The notes under the pieces were generated by a model that was given only the letters and a program-made list of their open reading frames with translations, ran no database searches and had not been told where the DNA came from. The position numbers and the translations under genes were made by a program. Shown here piece after piece: positions 1 to 9,781 of a stretch of 64,000 nucleotides of DNA. This DNA is from Cognatitamlana sp035818475 (GTDB lineage Bacteria; Bacteroidota; Bacteroidia; Flavobacteriales; Flavobacteriaceae). Each line of letters starts with the position of its first letter. The first letter of the stretch is position 1. The stretch spans positions 2,170,001-2,234,000 of the forward strand of contig NZ_JAYMGV010000001.1 of NCBI RefSeq assembly GCF_035818475.1, in the 5' to 3' direction.

Positions 1-1
1 A

Positions 2-2041
2 TCAGATAAATTGATTTTTTCAACCGATTTCTCATATATAGTTAGTAATAGAAATTCAATACCTAAGCCTAATAGAGCATTAGGTGAAAGCGGAGAATCA
101 CAAGTACGTTCTTTGGCATTTTATAAGATGCCAAATATGAACCCGTATCAATTTGATGAAACAGGGAATATTACTAATAGATATTTTACACCAAACGAAA
201 ACTTTCAGAATAATACCATCAACCCATTAGCAATGGTAAATGAAGGACAAAGTGAATTGGTGGCTAATAAAATAAGATCGGTTTTTCGTTTTAATTATAA
301 GATATCAAAAGCCTTGACTATAGATTCTAATATTTCTTTTGATAAGAATATTACTAAACAAAATGATTTTGTTCCTCAAATAGCAAGTGGTGAAAGTTAT
401 CTAAGTACAACCGCTAATGAAGCTACAGAAAATAATGGAGAAGGGTTTACGATTCAAACCAATAATAAGCTAACATTTAGACCTTATTTAGGTGACAAAC
501 ATAGACTTATTAGTCTCTTGTTATTACAAACTTTAGAGACCAGTAGTTTGGCCTTTAACAACCGTATTGGTAATACAGGACATAGTAATTTAACAGTACC
601 ATTAAGTGGTGGGGTTGTTGGTGCCATTGGAAATGGATCTTCCAAAAGAAGAGATGTAGGAGCACTTTTAAACACGCATTATACTTTTAATGATAAGTAT
701 ATTTTAAGTGCAGGAATAAGAGCAGATGGATCAAGTAAGTTTGGAGCCGACAAGCGTTATGCTTATTTCCCAAATGGAAGTATTGCATACAGACTGAGTA
801 GTGAGAAGTTCATGGAGAATGTTTCTTGGGTTGACGATATTAAATTTAGAGTAAGTTATGCCCAGGTAGGTAATTCACCGGCTACAGCATATCCGTCTTT
901 TGGGTCTTACGGAACTAATGGTTTTTACCTTAACCAACAGGCTTTGGCACCACAATCAATAACATTGGATAATTTGAAATGGGAGCTTACTAAAAGTGTG
1001 AATTTTGGAGCCAATTTCTCTCTGTTAAATAATAGCCTGAACCTGACCTTTGATTATTATGTACGAAAAACAGAAGATCTCCTTGTTCCTAATGTTACAT
1101 TACCGGAAACAACTGGGTTCTCAAGAATTGGTTGGGTAAACCAGGGAGATATGGAAAATCGTGGTGTGGAGTTTAGTGGATTCTGGCAACTTATAAATAA
1201 TAAGAATTTGAGATTTCAGATTAATTGGAATCTAGCCAGAAATAAGAACATTCAATTAAGTCTTCCAGAGAATATTGCCACTCAAAATTATACATATGCC
1301 AATGGTAGTTATGCTACAAGGATTGAAATTGGAAAACCAGTAGGAAGTTTTTACGGTTATAGAAGCTTGGGTGTTTTTACTGATGATAATGCTGCGATTG
1401 CTACGGACCAAAATGGAAACCCTTTGACCAATCCGGAAGGTGAATTAGTATATCTAAAAAGTGCTAATGGAATTACTTTTAGAGGAGGTGATGCCAAATA
1501 TCAGGACATAAATTATGATGGAGTTATTGACGAAAATGATATTGTTTATTTAGGGAATAACAGGCCTTTGGTAACAGGAGGATTTGGTCCGAGTATTACT
1601 TATAAGTCATTTAGCCTTAATACATTTTTCCACTTTAGATTAGGACATAAGATTATTAATGAGACTAGGATTAATACTGAAAATATGAGAGGTACAAATA
1701 ACCAGAGTACAGCGGTATTATCCAGATGGCGTAAACCAGGAGATGTAACAGATGTACCACGTGCATTATTTGGTAGAGGATTTAATTACTTGGGGAGTGA
1801 TCGTTTTGTTGAAGACGGAAGTTATGTGCGCTTAAAGAATATAACCTTGGCATATCGTTTACCACACTCCATATGTGAAAAATTAAAGGTCAAACAACTA
1901 AGTGCCTATGCAACAGGATATGATCTGTTTACGTGGACCAAGTACAGTGGGCAAGATCCGGAAGTTGGACTAAACGGAAGAGACAGAGCAACAACACCTC
2001 GCCCAGCGATGTTGAATTTAGGTATTAATATAGGTTTCTAA
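2..2041 (+). CDS. SusC-like TonB-dependent receptor, 5' end outside window
   Basis: This is the C-terminal part of a SusC/RagA outer-membrane barrel that imports oligosaccharides with energy from TonB. The reading frame is open through the first base of the window, so the signal peptide, the regulatory domain and at least most of the plug lie upstream. What remains is about 680 residues of alternating, aromatic-rich beta strands. A late segment with DxNxDGxID-like acidic loops (about residues 490-510) and the ending in Gly-Phe are typical of SusC barrels. The SusD gene follows after 15 bases, the usual order. The call is safe, but substrate specificity cannot be read from the sequence. Confidence 0.95.
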   Translation, partial: SDKLIFSTDFSYIVSNRNSIPKPNRALGESGESQVRSLAFYKMPNMNPYQFDETGNITNRYFTPNENFQNNTINPLAMVNEGQSELVANKIRSVFRFNYKISKALTIDSNISFDKNITKQNDFVPQIASGESYLSTTANEATENNGEGFTIQTNNKLTFRPYLGDKHRLISLLLLQTLETSSLAFNNRIGNTGHSNLTVPLSGGVVGAIGNGSSKRRDVGALLNTHYTFNDKYILSAGIRADGSSKFGADKRYAYFPNGSIAYRLSSEKFMENVSWVDDIKFRVSYAQVGNSPATAYPSFGSYGTNGFYLNQQALAPQSITLDNLKWELTKSVNFGANFSLLNNSLNLTFDYYVRKTEDLLVPNVTLPETTGFSRIGWVNQGDMENRGVEFSGFWQLINNKNLRFQINWNLARNKNIQLSLPENIATQNYTYANGSYATRIEIGKPVGSFYGYRSLGVFTDDNAAIATDQNGNPLTNPEGELVYLKSANGITFRGGDAKYQDINYDGVIDENDIVYLGNNRPLVTGGFGPSITYKSFSLNTFFHFRLGHKIINETRINTENMRGTNNQSTAVLSRWRKPGDVTDVPRALFGRGFNYLGSDRFVEDGSYVRLKNITLAYRLPHSICEKLKVKQLSAYATGYDLFTWTKYSGQDPEVGLNGRDRATTPRPAMLNLGINIGF

Positions 2042-2056
2042 AAAAATAAAAGTATC

Positions 2057-3502
2057 ATGAGAAAGTTGACAATATTATTAGTTACAACTATTATACTTAC
2101 CGGGTGTAGTGATTGGCTTGAACTTGAGCCCGAGAACGAATTGGTAAAGGATGATTTTTGGCAAACACAATCAGATGTAGAGGGCATACTAATTAGCTGT
2201 TATAGAGAACTACAGCAAAGCACGTATAATCTGGTATTATATGGAGAGTTGCGAAGTGACCAAATGGAGATAAAATCAATTGATGGTAATGCCAGATCCA
2301 TTCGAGAGGGAAATATATCCAGTAACAATACGTATGCCAGATGGGGCTTTTTCTATTCAATTATCAATTATGCTAGTTCGGTAATAGAAAATGCACCGGA
2401 TGTTGCAGATATAGATAAGAATTTTACAGAAGCAGAATTGAGGTCCGTTATTGCAGAAGCAAGGTTTTTAAGGTCTTTAAGTTATTTTTATTTGGTAAGA
2501 ATCTGGAAAGAGGCTCCCATTATTGAGAAATCTTATGAAACAGACGATACACCACTTACAGTAGCGAAAAGTTCAGAAGATGAGTTAATAGCTTTAATTA
2601 TTGATGATCTTTTAGAAGCAATACCTAATTTAAAATCTCAATATGAAGAAGAATGGGAAAAATGGGGGCGTGCTACTAAGGTAGCAGGAGAAAGCCTTTT
2701 GGCTGATGTTTATTTATGGGCAGAAAGATATGAAGACTGTATAGAGTATTGTGACAAAGTAATTGCCAATCCAAATAAAGTACTTCTTGCCACGGAAAAT
2801 TGGTTTTCTATTTTTTCAGAAGGAAATACTAATGAAGGTATTTTTGAAATTCAGTTTAATCAGGAATATAACCAGACAGGTCCTTGGAATGTTCTGTACT
2901 ATAACAATGTAAGTCCGGACTTTAAGTTTCCGGCAGAGCTTATTGAAGAAGAGTTCTTTGCAGAGGAGGATATTCGTGGATTTGAGGCTACCTATGCTAA
3001 AACGGAGCGACGAATTCTTAAGTTCATTACAGCAACACCAAAAAAGCCTGTCTTTTATTCAGGTAATGAGTTTGTTTCAAACTTCATTATTTATCGCCTG
3101 GCAGACATTTATCTTATGAAAGCAGAGGCCCATGCAGTACTTGGCCAATATGATTTGTCAGACCAAGCTATTATGACCGTTAGAGAACGTGCCGGTTTGG
3201 CAGATCAGCTTATCAGTATTCCGAATTCTAGAGATGCTTATGAAGATTTTATTTTGACGGAAAGACAAAAAGAGTTTACAGCTGAAGGTAAAGCATGGTT
3301 TGATCTACTCAGAGTCGGTAAGAGAAATAATTTTGAACGTAAAAAACTGGTTATAGATAAGCTTTTATTAGAAGTAACTGGGGTTGATCGTCCAACTATT
3401 GAACGGGCATTACAAGATCCATATGCCTATTATATGCCAATACATCAGTCCGAACTAACCCAGAATTCTGAGTTGGTACAGAATCCTTACTATCAATTTT
3501 AA
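2057..3502 (+). CDS. SusD/RagB-family glycan-binding lipoprotein
   Basis: This is a surface lipoprotein that binds the glycan and caps the SusC barrel encoded just upstream. The N-terminus is a short signal peptide ending in the lipobox LTGC (Cys17), followed by an acidic DWLELEPENE stretch, typical of SusD mature N-termini. Helical TPR-like segments follow (for example AEARFLRSLSYFYLVRIW near residue 135), and the C-terminal part has the family hallmark LTERQKEF...WFDLLR. The length of 481 residues is normal. It is the partner of the first SusC by position. Confidence 0.96.
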   Translation: MRKLTILLVTTIILTGCSDWLELEPENELVKDDFWQTQSDVEGILISCYRELQQSTYNLVLYGELRSDQMEIKSIDGNARSIREGNISSNNTYARWGFFYSIINYASSVIENAPDVADIDKNFTEAELRSVIAEARFLRSLSYFYLVRIWKEAPIIEKSYETDDTPLTVAKSSEDELIALIIDDLLEAIPNLKSQYEEEWEKWGRATKVAGESLLADVYLWAERYEDCIEYCDKVIANPNKVLLATENWFSIFSEGNTNEGIFEIQFNQEYNQTGPWNVLYYNNVSPDFKFPAELIEEEFFAEEDIRGFEATYAKTERRILKFITATPKKPVFYSGNEFVSNFIIYRLADIYLMKAEAHAVLGQYDLSDQAIMTVRERAGLADQLISIPNSRDAYEDFILTERQKEFTAEGKAWFDLLRVGKRNNFERKKLVIDKLLLEVTGVDRPTIERALQDPYAYYMPIHQSELTQNSELVQNPYYQF

Positions 3503-3551
3503 TTGAATGATTTAAATGAGGATCTTAATTATATCATAAAATATTTGACAA

Positions 3552-5090
3552 ATGAAAAATATAAAAAACATTATTACTATGCTCTTAGCATTGCTTATTA
3601 TAAGTAATTGTGAAGACAATAGTATTGACGATAATTTTGCTATTGCCGAATTATACCCTATAAGCATATACATGGGAATGCATCCGGAGAAATTTGGTAT
3701 GTGGAAAGATATTCTGCAACAAGCAGAATTAGACCATTCATTTAATGCCAGTGGCACCTATACAATGTATGCGCCAAATAACAAGGCCGTAGAGGAATGG
3801 TTAAGCGGAAGAGCTGTGTCTTCTATATCCAAAGAAGCAGCAGCTGAATTGGTTTTTAACCATGTTATTAATAAACCATATATACACACCGATTATAATG
3901 AAGGAGCTATTCCCGATACCAATATGAATGGTCATTATATAGCGGTTGAGTTTGGAGATGGAGCCTATCAGAATATCAAACTTAATAAGAGTAGTTTGAT
4001 ACTTGAAAAGGATATTAAGATGACAAATGGATTTATTAATGAAATTGATCATGTCATGGATATTCTACCAAATCTTTCCTCAGTATTATCAAACCTCGAA
4101 GGCGTAAGTGTTTTTACCGAAGCCATAGAAAAGACAGGGTATTCGCAGGAACTAACAAGTATTGAAAAGGAAGTTGACGGTATAGCAAAAAGGCAATTCC
4201 GAACAGTAATGGCCATTGCAGATTCTACATTTGCACGCTTGGGTATTAACAATATAGATGAGTTAATTCTAAAATATACAGACGAAAACAATTTAACAGA
4301 TAAAATAAATCCTTTTAACCAATGGGTGGCATATCATATTCTTGGAGAAATTAACTACACCAATCAGTTGATCTATTTAGATTCAGAGCAGGAATTTAAA
4401 AATGTAATGACATTGGCCATTGAACAAGGTGTAGAAATTCGTGATGATCGTGCCATTGTGATCAATCGAGAAGTTATTGATGATGTGGTTTATGAAACCC
4501 ATATATATAAAGACAGACGTAATATTCCTGCTGTTAATGGAGCCATTCACTTCATAGATGACTTTATGGATATTTACCAGGTTAAGCCATTTTTTATTCG
4601 TCAGGATATATGGGATGTAGCCAATTGGAGAGCCATAGAAAATTACCGCTCAGGTCAAAGTGGTAGTATAGAATGGATTGATGAAGATGTATTTGAAGAA
4701 GTTTCATGGCATAGCGAACCAGAACAAGTACCAATTGGATATTGGCAGCATTGGAATCATGAATGGTACAAAGGAGGTAATGGTATCGTTTTAGATTTTA
4801 ACAGAACAAATACAGGTTGGGTAGAGTTTAAAACGCCATACCTGGCAGCAGGTACTTATAGGGTAAAACTTATGGGGCATAAACGTCCTGAAGGTGGTCA
4901 ATGGAAAGCATACTTTGATGGGGTGCCGGCAGGAACCTTGGACAACTATTATGCTGGAGGGGGAGACGCTTATGGCTTAGTGGCAATACCAAGTATTGAG
5001 GTAACCAGTGGCGTACATACAATACGATTAGAACACTTAACCGGTAGTGGATATATTGGTGTAGGTGATGTAAAATACTATCCTTTATAA
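3552..5090 (+). CDS. FAS1-domain lipoprotein with C-terminal binding-type domain
   Basis: This is a predicted surface or periplasmic lipoprotein of 512 residues. A hydrophobic leader ends at ISNC (Cys20); Asn at -1 is unusual for a lipobox, but the same NC junction recurs in the gene at the end of this window. About residues 30-180 look like a fasciclin (FAS1) domain, with a YTMYAPNNKAVEEW segment and a later NGFINEIDHVM closing strand. A second FAS1-like stretch runs to about residue 345. The last 160 residues are rich in Gly, Trp and Tyr and look like a carbohydrate-binding beta-sandwich (GTYRVKLMGHKRPEGGQW). It lies between SusD and the second SusC, so glycan capture is likely but inferred. 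Confidence 0.75.
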   Translation: MKNIKNIITMLLALLIISNCEDNSIDDNFAIAELYPISIYMGMHPEKFGMWKDILQQAELDHSFNASGTYTMYAPNNKAVEEWLSGRAVSSISKEAAAELVFNHVINKPYIHTDYNEGAIPDTNMNGHYIAVEFGDGAYQNIKLNKSSLILEKDIKMTNGFINEIDHVMDILPNLSSVLSNLEGVSVFTEAIEKTGYSQELTSIEKEVDGIAKRQFRTVMAIADSTFARLGINNIDELILKYTDENNLTDKINPFNQWVAYHILGEINYTNQLIYLDSEQEFKNVMTLAIEQGVEIRDDRAIVINREVIDDVVYETHIYKDRRNIPAVNGAIHFIDDFMDIYQVKPFFIRQDIWDVANWRAIENYRSGQSGSIEWIDEDVFEEVSWHSEPEQVPIGYWQHWNHEWYKGGNGIVLDFNRTNTGWVEFKTPYLAAGTYRVKLMGHKRPEGGQWKAYFDGVPAGTLDNYYAGGGDAYGLVAIPSIEVTSGVHTIRLEHLTGSGYIGVGDVKYYPL

Positions 5091-5100
5091 ATAGATTACT

Positions 5101-6687
5101 ATGAAGAATTTAAAAAATATAATTTCAATAGGAATATTATCCATTCTTATTATGATGGGATGTCAGGATAAAGAATGGGATAAACACTATGAGGAGTCTA
5201 TACATTTAGAGGCTTCTTCACTAGTTGAGTACTTAAAGAACAATGATGAATATAGTGAATTCTACGAATTGCTTAAGGTAACAAAGTTGGATAGCATTGT
5301 GCAAAACTCAACCAATGTAACCTTGTTTGTTGTTAAAAATGATAACATACCGGATGAAATACATAATGAAAATGTTGATGATCTTAAAAAACGGCTTAAA
5401 CTACATATGTTACATGGGAAGTATTACGCCTATCGAATTGAAGAAAATGAAAGGCTTAAAACTTTAAACGGGAAATATTTAGAAGTACATGTTGCAGATA
5501 ATAGTACCATAAGTGATGTGTCGTTTTTACCAAAAGATTTAAGTGTTGGGAATGGGGTGATCCAGGAGCTTGAAAGCATATTAGCACCTGTGCCCAATGT
5601 CTATGAATACTTATATTCTTTAGGAGATGAATATAGTATTGTGCAAGAATATTTAAAAGGTTTGGATAAGAGAACATTTGACAAAGAAAATAGTAAACCT
5701 ATTGGTGTTAATGAACAAGGAAACACAGTATATGATTCCATATGGGTTATAAAAAATAAATTGTTAGAGGGCGTAAATGATGTAAGGGAAGAAGATAATT
5801 TATATACAGCATTTTACCCAACAAATAATGTGGTTACAGAAGCAATTACAAAGGTTAGAGAAGATTATGCAGCAAGTGGAGGGGACTTAAGTCCTGAGCT
5901 GGATGCAGAACTTTTTGAATGGACAGTAACAAGTTTATATACCAAAGGAATTGTTGAGAACCCCATGGATATGATCGTAAGAACGACCAATAATGATGAT
6001 TTTTGGATTAGTCCGGGAAAACAGGAAATAATAAATGACTCATACTTCAAAGCCAGTAATGGTATAGTTTATACGGTAACTCATTTACATGTTCCAAAGA
6101 TCAAATATATGAACAAATTTGTTTTTGATCCTAAATTGTATTGGATGTTTGACCAGGAAACAAGGGATCAGTATATGTATCTCGAAGAAGGGGAAAGGGT
6201 TTATTTTATGCAACGTGGAGGCGGATATGAACCGGCTTGGGGTTATGGATGGTACGGCATATGGGGCGCCGAAAATAGGGATGTTGATGATAAGGACTCT
6301 TATTTCAAGGTAAAGTTTCCTTATTCAACTATAGTTACCGAAGATGATGAGCTTAAAGTGGTTTCCTTAATTCCGGGAGAATATGAGGTATATGGGCAAA
6401 GTGGAATTACAAGATTCGGTATTTGGAATCGCCCTAGTTGGGTACAGCTCTATATAAATGATGTTCCAATGGAGGAGAAATGGCAACAATGGTCCTGGGT
6501 TTCAAATGTGTCACCTATCTATTTGGGAACCATTGTAATACCTGAAGAAGCAGGAACAAACCCTATTAGTATTTCTGTTGAGGTACTTGACAGATCTCCA
6601 AATTGGAGTGGAAGCGGGGGAGCCAGGGCACGAAACAGAGCCTTTATAAAGATAATGGAATTTATTCCAACAAAGACTAATTATTAA
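5101..6687 (+). CDS. FAS1-domain lipoprotein, paralogue of the preceding gene
   Basis: This is a lipoprotein of 528 residues with a leader ending in MMGC (Cys21). It starts 10 bases after the preceding gene, and its first residues (MKNLKNI) resemble that protein (MKNIKNI), suggesting an old duplication. Residues 35-165 resemble a FAS1 domain (NVTLFVVKNDNIPDE, then GNGVIQELESIL). A second FAS1-like unit follows to about residue 350 (LYTAFYPTNNVVTEAI, NGIVYTVTHL). The C-terminal 170 residues contain many aromatic and glycine residues, compatible with a sugar-binding beta domain. It probably acts with the neighbouring SusC/SusD proteins; no catalytic motif is visible. Confidence 0.75.
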   Translation: MKNLKNIISIGILSILIMMGCQDKEWDKHYEESIHLEASSLVEYLKNNDEYSEFYELLKVTKLDSIVQNSTNVTLFVVKNDNIPDEIHNENVDDLKKRLKLHMLHGKYYAYRIEENERLKTLNGKYLEVHVADNSTISDVSFLPKDLSVGNGVIQELESILAPVPNVYEYLYSLGDEYSIVQEYLKGLDKRTFDKENSKPIGVNEQGNTVYDSIWVIKNKLLEGVNDVREEDNLYTAFYPTNNVVTEAITKVREDYAASGGDLSPELDAELFEWTVTSLYTKGIVENPMDMIVRTTNNDDFWISPGKQEIINDSYFKASNGIVYTVTHLHVPKIKYMNKFVFDPKLYWMFDQETRDQYMYLEEGERVYFMQRGGGYEPAWGYGWYGIWGAENRDVDDKDSYFKVKFPYSTIVTEDDELKVVSLIPGEYEVYGQSGITRFGIWNRPSWVQLYINDVPMEEKWQQWSWVSNVSPIYLGTIVIPEEAGTNPISISVEVLDRSPNWSGSGGARARNRAFIKIMEFIPTKTNY

Positions 6688-6697
6688 ATCCCTTCTA

Positions 6698-9600
6698 ATG
6701 AACAGTAAAATTAATTTCTTATTTATACTTATCGTTTTAATTTTTATTGCCGATTTAGAGGCGCAAAATGTTAGGGCGATAAAAATTCTTGACGCAGAAA
6801 AGCAGTTGCCTGTGGCCAACGCAATTATTAAAACAGATTCGGGACTTGAAGTAAAGTCAAACAAAGATGGGTTTGTTGAGTTAGATGTAAATGATGTAGC
6901 TACAATTTACATACGTAAAGAAGGTTTTAAAAATTTGGAAATAAAGACCTTTAACGGAATTAAACCAACTTATTTTCTGTTTTCAGAAGACGTCAATCAA
7001 ATGAAAGATAAATTTGGGGCTGTATGGTCTTCAGTTAAAGAAACAGATATAGATCACTCAGATTTAAGCTTTGATATAAATTCCAGAGGTAAGATAGCAG
7101 GAGTATTGATTCAACAACATAGTGGGATGCCTGGCGAAGGAACCGAAATTACTATACGAGGTAACAATTCATTGTCACTTAGTAATAAACCATTACTGGT
7201 TGTTGATGGCCAAATTTATCAAAATGATGGATATGAAAGCCCGGTTTTTGAGGGATTTTATAATAACCCTTACAATTTGGTTAATACACATGATATTGAA
7301 AGTGTTACTTTTTTAAAAGGAAGTGCTGCCGCAATGTATGGGAGTTTAGGTAGCAACGGAGCTATTTTAATTTCAACCAAAAGAGCAAATGAACTTAAAA
7401 CCAGAATTAAGGTTAGTAGTTGGCAAGGTATAAGTGACATAGACCATAAAATACCGTTATTAAATAATGAGCAATGGATAAATAAATCCCTTGAAGTGTT
7501 ACAAACAGATCTAACTATAAATGAGATCTACAGCGCGTATCCCAGTCTTTTTAATAACCCGGATAATGTAGGGTTCCACCAATACAAATATAATACGAAC
7601 TGGCAAGATGAAATATTTAGACTAGCTATTTCACAAAATTACAGTGCACAGGTTAGTGGTGGAGATGAAGTAGCAAAATATTATTTGGGTATTGGTTATA
7701 ATAATAACGATGGGATTGTTTCCAATACAAATTTCACACGGTATAGCACTAGATTTAATACCGATGTGAACATTAGTAAAGATTTTAAAGTTAAAGTAAA
7801 TCTAGGCGTAAATTATAATGATGGACAGCTTATAGATTCAGGTATAAATAACAATAATCCAATTTATGCAGCATTGTTTAAAAGCCCTATTCTTCAGCCA
7901 AAGAAAGTGAATTTTGAAGGGGAAGAGCTACCTGATTATGATCCCTATCATATCTTTAATGTGAGTAACCCATTGGCTATTCTTAATGACAATGAAAGTA
8001 AATATGTTGGATATAGTTTATTGGGTAATTTTGATCTTTCTTATCAAATTAATGATAATTTTTGGGTAAATGGAAGTATAGGTCATACCAGTTGGAAAGA
8101 CGAACAGCATTCATTTATTAGTGGAGTAACGAGTAATGCCATTGTTCCAACATATATTTATAATAACTATGCCAATAATCAGGTAAAACATTTTGTAGCA
8201 AAGAATAGTAGCTTACATGCAGAAGCTAAGCTTGGTTATAATAAATCTTTCCATCATGCTAATTTAAATGTGGTGTTTGGAACACGATACTTATCTAATA
8301 AGTATGAGACCATATATAGTTATGGAATGAATACGTCAAGTGATAAATTCATTACACTTAATCAAACTAACCCAAACGATTTTCGGGATATTTCAAGCGA
8401 TTTCTACGAGCGACGACTATTTAGTAATTACCTGACTTTTGATTACATGATCAAAAACAAGTACAACCTATCTGCTACCATTAACTATGAGCAGAATAAT
8501 GGACATGCTTCGAGTATTAGTGGAGGATACTTGTATGGTAATTTGGGAGCTTCATACGATGTTGGGGCAGAACCATGGTTTAGCAGCAATGCCTTTTTGG
8601 ATATATTACGATTTAGAATGGATTATGGAAGAAGTGGGAACAGTCGTTTACATGCTGGTTTAACAGATAAGCTTTATCAACCTAAAAACTTCAGTAATGT
8701 AACCGGATTGGTTAGAAAGAATATATATAATTCTAATATCGATAACGAGATAACAAGCACCTTTACTTTTGGGGTTGATTTAATTTCAGACCGTGAAACA
8801 ATAGCTTTAACTATTGATGCCTGGAGGTCAACAACAAAGAACCTGATTGTATATAATCAAACCGATAACTTTATAGGTTTTGATGGTGTTTACCTGAACG
8901 ATGCGGAAATGAGTGCTACCGGTATAGACCTTGCATTAAACACAAAATTTAACATTTCAAAATTCAATTTTGCCTTTGGCGGGAACATATCTAACAGAAT
9001 GAATAAAGTTACAGAGCTTGGGGATAATGATATGCTTGTAACAAGTTTTAATGGAGGTCAGAAAATAATTAGAGAAGGCTCTTCTGGCTATCATTTTTAT
9101 GGATTAAAAACAGAAGGTGTTTTTATAGATGCAGATGAGGCTACTGCAAGTAACCTTATAAATGATTCTGGATACAGATATCAAGCCGGTGATATGAAAT
9201 TTACTGATATAACAGAGGATGGGATTATTAATGATGAGGATTTTGTGGAAATAGGGGATCCTACACCTGACTTTTTTGGAGGTTTTTATGGGCGTATTTC
9301 TTATGGGAATTTATCCCTAAACGCTCAGTTTAGTTATGTGTCTGGTGGAGATGTTTATAATTTTACAAGGACCTTACTTGAAGGGCAAACATCTACAGTT
9401 AATCAGAACAGAAGTGTACTTCGGGCATGGACAAATTATGGGGATGTTACAGATGTACCAAGAGTATCTTATGGAGATCCTGCTTTAAATAACGCTTTTA
9501 GTGATCGTTGGATCGAAGACGGTTCTTATATAAGCCTGACAGATATCACCTTAGCATATGAGTTACCTATTAAAAGTAATACCTTAAAAAGAAGTAAGGT

Positions 9601-9754
9601 GTTTTTAAAAGGAAGGAACATTTGGACGTCAACCAGTTATTTAGGGTATTCACCAGAGTTTAATTACAACGGAAATAGCTTATTGCAGGGAGTAGATTAT
9701 AGTAAAATGCCAGTACCGCGTAGTGTCATTATTGGTGTAGAAATAGAATTATAG
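6698..9754 (+). CDS. Second SusC-like TonB-dependent receptor, full length
   Basis: This is a complete SusC/RagA barrel of 1018 residues. A signal peptide (cleavage after LEAQ, about residue 23) is followed by a carboxypeptidase-regulatory-like beta-sandwich (about 24-95) and then the plug. Plug hallmarks are GVLIQQHSGMPGEGTEITIRG near residue 140, LLVVDG near 165 and IESVTFLKGSAAAMYG near 205. The usual V(V)GYGxQ linker just before the plug is missing and replaced by an unrelated acidic stretch. The barrel ends in a GVEIEL-type strand. It starts 10 bases after the FAS1 gene and is followed by its own SusD, so the locus has two transport pairs in one operon. Confidence 0.96.
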   Translation: MNSKINFLFILIVLIFIADLEAQNVRAIKILDAEKQLPVANAIIKTDSGLEVKSNKDGFVELDVNDVATIYIRKEGFKNLEIKTFNGIKPTYFLFSEDVNQMKDKFGAVWSSVKETDIDHSDLSFDINSRGKIAGVLIQQHSGMPGEGTEITIRGNNSLSLSNKPLLVVDGQIYQNDGYESPVFEGFYNNPYNLVNTHDIESVTFLKGSAAAMYGSLGSNGAILISTKRANELKTRIKVSSWQGISDIDHKIPLLNNEQWINKSLEVLQTDLTINEIYSAYPSLFNNPDNVGFHQYKYNTNWQDEIFRLAISQNYSAQVSGGDEVAKYYLGIGYNNNDGIVSNTNFTRYSTRFNTDVNISKDFKVKVNLGVNYNDGQLIDSGINNNNPIYAALFKSPILQPKKVNFEGEELPDYDPYHIFNVSNPLAILNDNESKYVGYSLLGNFDLSYQINDNFWVNGSIGHTSWKDEQHSFISGVTSNAIVPTYIYNNYANNQVKHFVAKNSSLHAEAKLGYNKSFHHANLNVVFGTRYLSNKYETIYSYGMNTSSDKFITLNQTNPNDFRDISSDFYERRLFSNYLTFDYMIKNKYNLSATINYEQNNGHASSISGGYLYGNLGASYDVGAEPWFSSNAFLDILRFRMDYGRSGNSRLHAGLTDKLYQPKNFSNVTGLVRKNIYNSNIDNEITSTFTFGVDLISDRETIALTIDAWRSTTKNLIVYNQTDNFIGFDGVYLNDAEMSATGIDLALNTKFNISKFNFAFGGNISNRMNKVTELGDNDMLVTSFNGGQKIIREGSSGYHFYGLKTEGVFIDADEATASNLINDSGYRYQAGDMKFTDITEDGIINDEDFVEIGDPTPDFFGGFYGRISYGNLSLNAQFSYVSGGDVYNFTRTLLEGQTSTVNQNRSVLRAWTNYGDVTDVPRVSYGDPALNNAFSDRWIEDGSYISLTDITLAYELPIKSNTLKRSKVFLKGRNIWTSTSYLGYSPEFNYNGNSLLQGVDYSKMPVPRSVIIGVEIEL

Positions 9755-9781
9755 AATAAGAATATTATTAAAAATATTAAT

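Noticed and set aside
6511..6864. 117-codon minus-strand frame across the FAS1/SusC junction
   Set aside because: It overlaps two well-supported genes on the other strand and shows no domain or promoter.
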